Below are positions 1 to 12,000 of a stretch of 64,000 nucleotides of DNA, in pieces. The notes under the pieces are model-generated. The model did not search any database. It was not told the origin of the DNA and saw only the letters and a program-made list of their open reading frames with translations. Numbering within the stretch: position 1 is the first letter of the stretch; every line of letters begins with the position of its first letter. The position numbers and the translations under genes were made by a program. The stretch spans positions 28,563,455 through 28,627,454 of the forward strand of contig CM074180.1 of the NCBI GenBank assembly GCA_037179385.1. Direction: 5' to 3'. Origin of the DNA: Holothuria scabra (Eukaryota; Echinodermata; Holothuroidea; Aspidochirotida; Holothuriidae).

Positions 1-839
1 ACAAAAATTCAACAAATCAAATAGAAAGACATTTGCAGAAGCTTTAATGTCATTTAGAGGTTAAACAACGATGGAATGTGTATTAGTGGAGGATGATGCA
101 CGATCGGTGGGTCATTGAAAGTGATGCACGAACGAGGGCGCACTCCCAGTGCATCAAGCGATGCATAAACTCCTGATAGAGCAATCTTGTTCTAATGTAT
201 ACGACCGTAATCGTTAAACCTTGTATACTCATACACAATAATATGTTGCTTTGAGACTGAGGGAATTCAATGACGTTTGTTAATAACCACATGAAAATAA
301 TGCAACCCTGACTAGAATGGAACAGCCGAAGAGTGAGTTTATGCCGGGAAAATACTCTGTCACCTGACTTCTACTGCCCTATGGACCAAAAGAAATCGAG
401 GATTATTACCACCTTACCCAATATGAATGAACATGTTTTCAATTAAACCTGAAGCGAGCAATAGAATTTGATGTCCCCGCTTTTCCTTTGTTTTATCACG
501 TCACGTATATGCAATAACTTATGAACCTGACTTCATCTAAGGGGCCTGGATGGGATTCTAGACGATATCGCCGGTGTTCTCTCCCTTGGGAGGTTAGGTT
601 TCGAGGTATACACTAAACTATGTTGATATTCGTAAAAATACTTTTTATCTTTGTATGAGGATAGGATGATGACAAACCTGTCACAATTGTGGGATCTTCC
701 TTACACTTTATACACACTTCGCTCTCAAGCATTCCAATGATTTTATGTTGACTTAGGTTGTATATATACGTGGGGCAAAATGTCCGGGCCTCTAGGAACT
801 AAATGCAAATTGTTAAAAAGTACATGCGCTTGTGTGAGG
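1..839. other. Gene-free stretch, presumed intron or upstream part of gene A
   Basis: There is no recognisable exon, RNA gene or delimited repeat here. The first coding exon of gene A (expected to resemble 54673-55357, with RHRPR and Y-x-D-D motifs) is not present in any frame, so this is most likely intron of gene A. Confidence 0.5.
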
Positions 840-1445
840 GACGCTTACGACTGTTAACTCTCATCCCACACTACAAATTTTAATGGTCTACAGAAATTCT
901 TAATCGGCACAGATCTTTGATTGATAGTAAATGAAAAGGTGGATAGTACTTAAAGGCAGTCATTCGTCACCCCAAACTACAGTTTCAGTATGCGTACATC
1001 AAAAGTCTCAATTGGTACAGCTCTTTGATTGGCATCAAATTCAAACAATGCATCATAGCTAAATTACACAGCATGGGCACTGAGCGTGTCTTGATTACAC
1101 ATTATGGACTTGTATGCCCACTGAGACAAGCCATGAATCAATAAACTAGGATTGTGTCTGGATAAAGATGAGTTTTAGATAAATGCGGGAGGGGCTAGAA
1201 GTAAGCTTAGGTTGGGAGAATTGGAACTGTTTGGGATGGTGAAAATATGCCTTTAAGCTCAAATAATACAACATGTGCTTTGCTGAGAGTGTTCTCATTT
1301 CACATTGGGTCTTGTATATATATTCCCTGAAGCGATGAACTGAGATTGTGTCTGGATGAGGATCATGAGTTTTACACAGTTGTGGGAGGGGCTTAAATAA
1401 GTAGAATTGGAACTGCCTCGGGTGAAAAGAAAAGCTTTCACCCAA
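840..1445 (+). mobile_element. Family-1 TTAA MITE interrupted by a second copy of the same family
   Basis: The left half (about 840-949: aactctcatcccacactac, then agatctttgattg) and the right half (about 1257-1445: ccctgaagcgatgaactgag, then gtgggaggggct and gaattggaactgc) belong to one diverged family-1 copy. A full copy at 950-1256 sits between them at a TTAA. The separate halves, read together, follow the order seen in undisturbed copies such as 28842-29144. Confidence 0.8.
950..1256 (+). mobile_element. Family-1 MITE, full copy with TTAA target duplication
   Basis: TTAA (950-953) begins the element as ttaaaggcagtcattcgtc and TTAA (1253-1256) ends it as gaaaatatgcctttaa. The two ends are imperfect inverted repeats (aaaggc, then tcacc/tcaccc and ccaaac). 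Internal landmarks are caattggtacagctctttg, acacagcatg, caataaactaggattgtg and gggaggggct. About 307 bp with no coding capacity. TTAA target sites and an end rich in A/C/G after it suggest mobilisation by a piggyBac-type transposase (inference). Confidence 0.85.
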
Positions 1446-1839
1446 CTTTCAAGGACAAAAGCCTATTATTTGTTATGAAAATGTTCATACATTTTCCAGG
1501 GAATTTATTACTTTTTTATATTTCGGCAGAACCACAACGTATGACAACATGTAGCATTAAGTAATATCTATGCACCCTCAAAGGCTCAAAATATTTCCAA
1601 AGGTTTGGTTTGGTTTGTTGGATTTTTAATGCCTTAACTTCCCGATCTTTTGGTCCCAAGGCTTTTTCAGCCGTATGTCACTAAATAGTTTCCCTTCTCA
1701 TTTGTTTGAAAAGAGCTTCACACACAAGGGAAGGAGCTTCCATTTAAAGGAAGGGTTCAAGGTCAAATTAAGTTTTGATATGTTAGGAGGTACTTATTCT
1801 GAGCATTATGGTGATCTGGTGACTTTCAGTTAATTCCGA

Positions 1840-2000
1840 TATCCCCACAGAGGGGTCTTTTGGACCTATCTCTATTAACTTCAAGGTCAACACAACAGAC
1901 TGGAAAAAGTGAACAACAAGCATTTCTTGTTAATGTGAGAAACTGATATAACTTCTGCAGCCCTCAAGTCCCTTTGAAACACAAATTTAAAGTTTCTAAA
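1840..2000. repeat. Dispersed repeat family D, copy 1
   Basis: The stretch with ctattaacttcaaggtca, cacaacagactg, aatgtgagaaactgatat and ctgcagccctcaa recurs at 51040-51315 and, in part, at 9678-9865. Borders are not clear and there is no coding capacity. The class is unknown. Confidence 0.65.
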
Positions 2001-2712
2001 GTTTTTGAATAAGTATCTGGTAAAATTAAGTACAGGTCTAAGCAAAGAGGTTGTTTTTCAAATATTAAGTCAAAGAGACGATTTATATCTGTATGCATGG
2101 TCTCATTGCAGTTACACTTGTTTATTTGTCACCTGCGTACCTGGTGTTTTCTACCATTCATTGACTTCCACTTGTCAATTTCACAGTTGATGGGATTCGT
2201 TCTTTGAACTCAAACACTTCTTTGGGTTTTGTGCTAACAAATAAAACTATTTTGCGTTACTAAATAGCTAGTTCTTCTTGTTACCCGTGTGAAAACTGTA
2301 AGTCGTACAATTTGGATGCGCTTGACTTGATGTAACTGTGCATCTTAACATGAGTTGTAAGGTAAGCTTGCATGAATCAAATAAATCCGACTTTCAAGTT
2401 TAGTCTGAATGTTATACCTTCATCCCCAAGAGACAGTTGACCGTGAGACAGATAGATTAGCAGACTATGCGAGTATACTGACATTGTTGATCATAGGCAC
2501 CAAGACGGCATGTCGAAAGGGGCGAGTGACGGTGTGGGTGACAGTAAGGGTTAGTTCCATGTGCCATGTTCCTAAAGACCTCTTCTCCTAAGGGCAGTGG
2601 TCAAACAAAACGTCTGCCCTCTTTTTAAACTTCCTGGATACGCCTTTCATTGTTTCAGGTGAATAAAGTGAAATATTGAAATTAATTTAACCTCTCCTCT
2701 CCCTCCCAACAG
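2001..2712. other. Intron sequence before first visible gene A exon
   Basis: No repeat or exon was recognised. Short ORFs here do not match any OATP segment. The stretch ends with a pyrimidine tract (cctctcctctccctccc) and the acceptor CAG used by the exon at 2713. Confidence 0.5.
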
Positions 2713-3054
2713 GTTTCTATTTCTCTACATTTGCCGTTGGTGGAGCAACTGGGTTCGCTTTGTCCACCATCTGTCTGTCAATACCAGCCTACATCGGTAA
2801 TGCGGATTACGTCAATTCTGTCAAAGATAGCTACGATCCCAGATGGATTGGAGCCTGGTGGCTGGGATTTCTCATCCTTGGCGTCATTCAACTTTTCCTG
2901 GCGATTCCCCTCTTTTTCTTCCCAAAATATTTACCAGAAAGGAAAAAGAAAGGGCAGAGTGAAGATGAAGACGAAGAGAACGAATATTTGGCAACTGCAA
3001 CCGATGAACTCCACATACAACAAGAGGAGAATGGAATTATGGGCTTTATGAAAG
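2713..3054 (+). CDS. Gene A exon: membrane segments 5-6, OATP signature, acidic cytoplasmic loop
   Basis: The exon is 342 bp (114 codons) and is entered in phase 1 after a pyrimidine-rich tract and CAG; it leaves at g|gtaaaa. It begins GFYFSTFAVGGATGFAL, a membrane segment, followed by an extracellular stretch and DPRWIGAWWLGFLILG, which fits the OATP superfamily signature (D-x-RW-I/V-GAWW-x-G-F/L-L). A second membrane segment and FFFPKYLPERKKKG follow, then a strongly acidic run (SEDEDEENEY) in what should be the large cytoplasmic loop between segments 6 and 7. The matching exon in gene B is 58163-58501, 339 bp, with the same phases. Confidence 0.95.
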
Positions 3055-6000
3055 GTAAAATACCACATTTCGGAATGGGAAAAACTAACAATGATGTATT
3101 TTTTCAACTGTATATATAATCTGTAACCTTTGAATATATGCTCTAGCTGGTTATCAGCATATAAACATCCACCCGGTGCCTTTAGCAAAATAGAAAAATT
3201 GGCGACTTTAAATAGTGCATGTATTTTTAATAACCAATTTTAGTCAGTATTTGTCTTAAAAGTTCTTACCTTGCCAAAATTTATTCAAGGATTTAATCTT
3301 ACAGAGATTGATTTTCTTTCCCTACTCGAATAGGCCTAAACAAACCAAGGTCTTATTCTTACTTTATAACTGTAGCATATACATACTATATCAGGAGCCG
3401 GCATCCTGTCATTAGAAAACTATTTCGTAATAATCCTCCAAACGACTTGTTTTTCTGTAAGTGATATTTTTTATCAAGAAATGATCGAATTATCCCATGT
3501 TTATCAACAAAATGGTTCTATTTTCTACAACACTGAACTAGGGGTTGGGTTATGACGGTATGATATGTCACAGAAATCACTGCACATCGTATTGGTTACA
3601 GCCTGAGGAATTCAGTTCACTCAAATTAAATGCATTTGTTCGTTACGCAGCAGACGATGTATGTGTATGCTTATCTTTCCCCGTAAAATTTCTCTGACAT
3701 ATCTTTCTCGTGTAACTTTTCAAACATTAGTCGTGTTTTCGATAACCTTAGGTTTCGTTTCTAAACTATAACAACCGATCTTCCTTAAACAGCTAAATAT
3801 GTCTTTGATTTATACCATATGATCAGATCGAGTTCGTCTATTTACAGCTGAATAGACGCTGACGATGTCTCATTTATATTACTAGAGATCACGTTCTTAA
3901 CGTATTGCCTAACTTGATTCTGTGATCATAAAAATTTGAGGTTTCTTATGAACGTTCAACTCTATCTGTCTATATAACGAATCAAACATTAGACATAGCT
4001 TCATGATGTAACTTAATTGAAAACTTGATTTATGGAGAAAGTCTTGGCTGGCGAAAAGGATTCTGTCAGTCTGTGCAGGTCACAAACGGTCACATTTACA
4101 CTGAAAGAAGTATGATAGGTAGAAGTGTAACTTCTACCCATCACATGGAACTTAACATTGACTTCTTTTTCAACTTTTGTAATACAATCCCCCAAATCTA
4201 TTCCTCAAAATTTATACCACATGAGAACGTGGTTGGTCCTGCGTGTACCATATATTTAAAAGGATTAATTTGCTCATTTTTGTCGTCTAGTGGTGGTGGA
4301 ATGGCGTCAGTTTCCGACTTCTAAAGAGACCGTGAGGGAAAATCATGGAAATTAAATATATGGGGAAGTCTTAAAGGAAAATAACCTACACATGAAGTTC
4401 ATCCCCGGTCTTTCGACTATGTCCGCCAAAGCCAAAGCTTCCAAATGATGTAGGTCAAATACCCAATAAAAACTTATAAAGTATAGCTTAATCTATCACT
4501 TATGTCAATTTTTTTCCCTTAAAGCCAGTCATTCGTCACCTCAGACTGCAATTTTACTCGGAGTCTACCAAAATCCTCAATCAACGTAAAATTTTATAAG
4601 TTCAGACTACCGTAGCTAATACACAGCATGCACCAAGAGTGTTTCAGTTACACATTAATGCTATTGTGCACACCACACATGCACCAGGGAATGAAGGGTA
4701 CTCCCTGAAGGAATAAACCAGTATTGTGCTTCAATAAGGATAGGTTAGTCTGAGTTTTAGATAGCTGTGGGAGGGACTAGAGGCAAGGTGACTGGAAGAA
4801 TCGGAATAAGCGATTTCGGTAATCCGTTGCCGCATGGAATTGTGGGGCGCAACATGGGATATACAAACGGAGCTCAACACGTAGTGTATAGAGTTTTCTT
4901 GTTTTCGTCAGTACGTGCACACAACACTAAGTGTCTAGCCAACTCGAACGAAAATAGGGCTCTCTGTGCTACTTAACGGCAGATTAAAATGCATTTTTGA
5001 CATCAAAAAGACAATTTAGACACAATCCACTGCACAAAACCGCACTTGAGATCCCTCCTTATGTTATGGATGGATTAAGAAAGAATGATTTCACCAAATC
5101 TTCATGCAAACTCTAATTTTAGAATACGTGTTGTAGGTGCGGGACTGGTTTGTTTATCCCGACGATTTGGAAGATGTCCCCGTGAGCAAAGCCATCAAAG
5201 CGAATTACCGAACTGGCTTATTGTCTGGAGTGATGAATATATGTCTTTAATATTTTGCACCAATCTTTTTACGTTGTACTCGACAGGTTTGCTGAAGTCA
5301 GTATGGCGAGTGGTCACCAATCCAGTGGTTTTCTTCCTGATTCTATGTTTCATTTTCCTGTCTGGTTTCATCTCTTCTTTTCCTTTGTTCGGAGCCAAGT
5401 ACATCCAGTTTCAGTTTGGAATACGGCCACAATATGCATCCGTATTATTTGGTAAGGATTTAGATTTAAGATGAGATTTTACGGCTCAGTTTCTGGCAAT
5501 TTGGTTTAAAGGCCCAGTTCTCTCACCTCAAACAGCACCAATTCTCCTAAATTTCTTAGTTAAGCTCCTCCCACAATTTTCTGAAATTCCCCGCTTATTC
5601 AGACCATCTCGGGTTATATTGCTTCAGGGTGAGTGTAGGAAAGCTCAATGTGTATAATCAAAACACTATCAGTACAATTCATGCTGTGTAATATAAGCTT
5701 TGGTACTATGCATCATGTTTGAATTAGCAGTCATCTAAAAAGCTGAGCCAATTGAGAGTATCTGTTATTCTATACAAGAAGTGTAGTTTGGGGTGAGAGG
5801 ATTTACCCTTTAAGTCTGGCGCCTCTTTTCCAGTTGTGGTTCACCGACTTGCTTTTCTGATTACATTGCTTATGCTGAACACCAAACAGATCGATGGTAG
5901 TAGGTCATATACTTGTCTTCAGTTTGACCCGGTAAGGAGTCAAACCCCAGACCTTCCGACTGCAAGGTCTGGGGTGTGGTAAAGTTAGGGTAAGGAGTGA

Positions 6001-9000
6001 TACTGCTGTTGTGTATAAAGCAGTGTGCGCTTAAAATTAATACATATATGTATACAATCGTACTATCAAGTTGTTGTTGAAATTAACAACTTCATTTCCT
6101 CAGCGGTACTGTGTGAAGTGGAACATTACATCTCAAATAAAAATCTGTGGAACTTAGTCAGGCTTGTATCCAAGACGGGGAGGAATGGGAACTCTTCTGT
6201 CGGAAAAATTATCTCCCCTTAGAAAATAAAAAGTATGATTGCGTTAATGTATGTAAGTAAGCTATGTTTCGCCATACCCTCGTAGCCTTCTTCAGAAGCT
6301 TCTTTCCTAGTTACGGGCCTGCAACATATGTTAGAACAATTATTAGCCTGAATGCATGAATGAAAATTATAACATATCATAGTCTAGTGACATGGGTAGA
6401 ATTCACATTGAAGACTGCATGCGAATGTTACGGGCGTTAAAAAAGATTACGCTTCAGAAAAAAGAGCCCCTCATATATATCCCCTCAACGGCTTCAGCTG
6501 TCCAGCAGGACTTAATCAATTCATCATTCGAATGTTCCATTGAATTGAGCCGCCTTCCTCTGTTTATATTATCTTGCTAAAAACATGAATTATAAGACTT
6601 AATTCAGGCCAATACTTATGCGGAGGGTGGGTCTTTTTTCCAAGATGTGGACCTTTCTCCAAATACGACGCGTGCCGTAAGCATGCAATAGCTAGAGGTC
6701 CGGGGAGAATGTTTCCCCGGAAAAGTTTGAAATCTGCAGATATCCTGCAATCTGGAACATTTGAGAGGACTTTTGAACACAACAGAAGTCATTTTCCCAA
6801 GGAATTCCACACAGTACACCATTTTTTGAAAAAAAATCACACATAATCTGGTATATGTCAAGATAAAAAATATTTCATAGCAGACCCTTCAAACACAGGG
6901 CTGGAAAAATGAACCTCCCTCAAGTTGGGGTGGGTCGTTCGAACGCTCCGATCCCCCCCCCCCTTAGCTACGGGTCTGTAATTTCATTTCATTTCATTTA
7001 TTTTTATCAGGACAGTAAATAATCATTTTGATAGGTATTTACACTTTTTCTTAAGTCCTCCCGACCCTCTGGCAAGGGGCTTTTCGGCGAAACCGAATTT
7101 TAACTGCTTCCCGAGGAAGCTATTACGTCCACTGAAGGACAAAACGTGACCAACCTCGTGTACAATTAATGAAGTTTGTAAAACATCTAATAAAAGTACG
7201 CTTAAAAAGCCTTTTTGACTAAAAACCAAAAGCACTCCCAAACTTGAAGACAGTCAACTCTCACCCCAAACGACAATTTTTGTAGTAGTCTACAGAAATT
7301 TTCAATTGGCACACCTCTTTGATTGTCAGCAAGTTAAAAAATGCAGATTACCGCGAGTCATATTACTCAGCTTGCACTGTACTGAGAATATTTTAATTCC
7401 ACATAATACTCACCCTGAAGCAATAAACTGAGATTGTGTCCGGATGAGGATGAGTTTTCGACAGTTACTGTAGTGGGGCTTAATTAAGTAGGGTAGGAGA
7501 ATTGTAACTGCTTGGTGTGAGAGGCTTATATCTTTAAAAGTAGTGTGACATGACAAAAAAGCAATAAAAACTAAGAAGATGGCCACAATTTCCATCAAAA
7601 TCCGTCAAAAACTGACCATTTTACAGTAGGATTTCTGATTTGCAATTAATCTGTAATCATTTATAAATATGAGCTGAATAATGCAAATCTTGTGATGTTA
7701 TGATGAGAGGGACATGTCATATATGCCTAATGTCATCCTTTGTTTTTACAATCTTCATTTTAATGAACAGTTGTAACACTAGTTTGTTCTAACGGTTCTG
7801 TTTTGGAAGCTTAAATGGTGTCCTTGAAAATCATCAGTATCACTTACCAAACCGTATACTATCTGATGAGTATTTAAGAGATAATTAATGCAGGGTAACG
7901 GAAAGAAATATCAACACTACGCAACACTCCACATCATCATTTTTTTGCAGAAGCATTAAGTTTCTTCAGAAACATTCAAAACTTTGAAGAGATATATCTG
8001 GAGAACCGTAAAAGATATTGAAATAATTCTCACGGATTTTTCTTAGAAAAGTTCATTCCATAACTGCCAAGCGAAGTCAGGTAATTTTGCTGACATGTCA
8101 CATCGCCTTTAAATGACATGGTATACATCACGGGGCTGTCAGCAACCCCCTGATAAGATGGAATTTTGCAGTTTGGCGGTGTTTTAGTTAATATCATCGA
8201 AAACTCATCTTCTCCATGAAATTCCATCCAAGTGGTTGAATCAATTAAAAAAATTAAACAAGGGTTTCTAAATAATTTATAAAAAGGCAACATGCATAAG
8301 CCATTCTATTTAAGAGGTTCAAAATTTCTAAAACATACTACACTAACAATACAGCTGTTTTTCAGTTATTTTTATGCATGCAAAGTAGTAGTGAAGTAGA
8401 GAAGTAAGGAAACCTGCATAAAAGCTATGTTGTGTGATCAAGAAATATCAGGATTTCTGACACAGATCCAACAGTTTCTCCACAAAATATTGCAGAAGAC
8501 ACGAAGGCAATATTTTTCAAATTTTGAAAAAGATTCCAAGAGGAAATCTCTCCTTACACTGACTCATTTTGATAGAATATGTCTCACAATTTAGCTTTGG
8601 CCTTAAAACGGGTAGGTTTTGAGTTGCTACTGTAATGTAACGTTAATGTGTATATGGTAGGGCCGGATTTACCCGGGGTGGGTTGAAACAAAAGAACGTA
8701 GCCCCTTCCATTATAACTTTGCATAAGACTGCAATCTTGAAAAAGGGGAAAAGGTTGTGATCACCTTCACCACCCCTCTCCCCCCCCCCCTTCCTTGAAA
8801 TGAACTGATATGATTTTCTCCTCACGTAGCATATGCTGGCATGTAAGCCTACAAAACGAATGTTAAACGATCCCCACAAATTCCACCTAGAATCATTAAT
8901 TGCGCCATCACAGTGCTTGTAAAGTGATATGTATCGTATTGTTTTAATAGAAATATAATGTATATTTGTACTGGCGCATGTTTACATCCTGTCCTGTGTT

Positions 9001-12000
9001 TAGGCCACCGCTATTGTGCTGCACAGGCTTAGGGAATGACAATGATGATCCCAGTCGCCATATCTTCTAACAAGTCACTATCTTTTTGTTACATATAAAG
9101 GTGCAATACTATTACCTGCGGGAGTCATCGGTAATATTGTGGGCGGCTTCGTCATTAAACGCTTCGCGCGTACACGTCTTCAATTGGCTACCATTTTTGT
9201 CGTCATCAGCTGCATTGTGGCCATGGTTGATCCTCTAACATTAATATTTGGTTGTTCTAATAAAGACATCGCCGGGTTGACAGTTCATTACCCACTAGAG
9301 ACTCTTAACGGCACCCGCACAGATTTGGGGTAAGTTCTCAGTTTTGTTAGAATCAGATCATAAAAACGTTTGTCCTATTTCTCCCAAAGTTCTCTTGACT
9401 CTGGCGTCTGGCGAAGAGTTGAATAGCGAAACGTAACGTCGCCTCTCGACTCTGGCGAAGAGTTGAATGGCGAAACGTAACTTCGCCAAATGGGCTCCCT
9501 GAGTGAGCACAACAGCCTATAAAGGCCGAAAAGGTACTGTGAAAAAATAAATTTAGTCTTGGGTATTACCTTGTGAGAAGCAATGGTTGTTTTGTCTTCG
9601 GCATTACTAGAATTCCCAACCTCCCCACTACAAGTCTGATGCTCTTACCACTGGACCGTACAGTCGGTCTCCTTTTGCAATGTGAGGAAGTGATACAACC
9701 TCTGCTGCCTTAAGCTCACTTTCGAATATAAATCTTGTAACTTCATTTACTGATATCCCAAGAAACATGTGTCCGATTTGAATGGAAATTTCACCAAACT
9801 GTTTCTATTTGGTTCCTCTTTCACATATGAAAATCATTTTTTCTTTAACTTCCCCTTTAATGAGGATCGGTTATGGGTGTTTGTAAACTACGCAGCACAT
9901 AATTCTCGTGCATTCTTCGTTCAATATTGAAGAGCGATATGAGATGCATTTGGAAGTATCGAATAGTAGAGTTTTGGATCATTACCGTTACCGCACATAG
10001 CATTGTCATGGCAACAATACATTATTACACTGTCACAGCAACACTGCATTTTCACAGCAGCAATGCATTGTCACTGTGACGTTACATTGCCACAACAGTG
10101 CACTCTCACAGCATCATCGCAGAGTCGCTGTCACCAAATATTAAACTGTTAAATATGGTGTAACATTACATAGCAGCAGCGCCAATGCAGTTTCACAGCA
10201 ACATTGCAGTGAATCATGTACCTGTATACTGTACGTAAAAGGCTAATAAATCCCTAGGTTGAGGACGAAATAAAATCAAGAGCCCCTTATTTCCCCACCG
10301 CCCTCTTGATCAGCAAATAAATTTGAAAGATTCCTGGGACAACGTTATCTTCTCACATCACATCGTAATCAATAGTTACTCAACTTTTTCATCTAAGAAC
10401 TTAAGTATTTACGTCTATGTGTCTTCCGCTTACGTTTCATTGTAAAGAAAAAATGGCGTTTTCCTCAACATTTTCTGATGTGTCTCCTCAGGCAACCCGA
10501 TGGCGTTGATTCTCCCTGCAATGAAGACTGTGATTGTCCCGTTTTGTACAGTCCAATTTGTGGTGCAGATGATATCACCTATTCGAGTGCATGCCACGCA
10601 GGTTGTTTTGGTTCTAAAGAAGTCGAAATCAACGGGCGTAATTACACAGTGCGTAAGCTTGAACTTGATATGTAATCTTTAGAAATGTACAATTCAATCG
10701 GGTTGCTTAAATTATGGATATTTTTGTGTAGAGAAGCCCTAAGATGTAAAAAATGTCGTAAGAGAGCTCTTTTGTGTAGGCTACAAGAGTGGTCGTCCCA
10801 AAATTATTTTGAAGCAACAGCTAATTCTCACAATGTTCTTTTTACGTTTCTTCAAAGTATCTTTCAAAATATTTCAAGACTCCAGTATTGCATATTCAAC
10901 GTTAACCAAGCGTTTAATACTAGAAATATTTCATTACTGAGGAGCAGTGGCGTAGCCACGGGGAGGGTTTGGGGGTTAGAACTCCCCCCTACCCATGACC
11001 CAACCTTGCAATGCAAAAAACACATAAAGAAGCGGATTTTTCTCTGTATCCTTAGACTTTTCCCTCATATCGTATCACCACCCCTATTACACTTCTCTAA
11101 GTTCAGATGACTGCTCTTACTTTTTAAGTTACAAGACTTTTAAATGTACAATGCCTCTACAATCAAACGTTCTTGAAGTAACCCCTTTACTGGTTTGGGT
11201 CTCTCTCCTCATCATGGTTTGATTGGAGTACAGAGTAATCGCAGTGCGCTTTCTGTAATCTATAACATGCTGAACTTCTTCACTTGTCTTCCGTAGTGTC
11301 AAGGTAACGGATGACAAGTCGTTACTGTGTGACGGTAACGGTGATTCGATTGTGGATTAACACAGTAGAATAGGATGATTATTATTCTGTTTTATGAATT
11401 TATATAAAGGTGACCAAATGTCTTTCGCAGGTAACGAATGGCAAGTTGTTACTGTTACTGAGATTCAGGGTTAATACATAGAGCAGGGTAATTGTTTTCC
11501 CTCTCTGTGGATTTTTATCAAGGTGATGGAATGCATAACCTATTATAACAACTTCCAATTAAAACCATACCTGTGATAAGCATCGTGATGGCATAAAATA
11601 CAGTGGAGGGTCTGGAACTATTTCCCCCAAATACTGCTGTCAGTGATCAAGTGCTAAGTGTTTATGGCGTCATTTCATCTACGGCACTCACCAGAGAGGT
11701 GTTAATAACACCTCCATGGTACACACCACAATCTCAAAAATGCGTTTAGCGATTAAACACTTATTTAACCCTTTTTGAAAATACATTTAAATTCTAAAAC
11801 TGTTTAGCTATTAAACACTAAATATTTAGCAGATAAACTTTTTTAAGAGCGACATGTTTAGGATTTAGTCTAGACACAGTATGTTTTTCATCTGTACGTG
11901 TTTACAAAGTGGGGGCAAAAGTTTTTAAAATAACGATATTTCACCCTCTGGACGGCTTAAATCTCCCTGACGCTCTTTAAACGTCTGACCAGCTGCTTGA

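Noticed and set aside
1146..1445. 99-codon minus-strand ORF
   Set aside because: It lies wholly within family-1 MITE sequence and shows no domain.
1..2712. Search for gene A exon 1
   Set aside because: No RHRPR, Y-x-D-D or T-x-x-E-x-R motif in any frame; the exon is taken to lie before the window.
10649..10658. Alternative donor gtaagc at 10653 for the Kazal exon
   Set aside because: It would leave phase 1, whereas the next exon is read in phase 0; the weaker donor gtgcgt at 10649 keeps the frame and the C-x-C motif.
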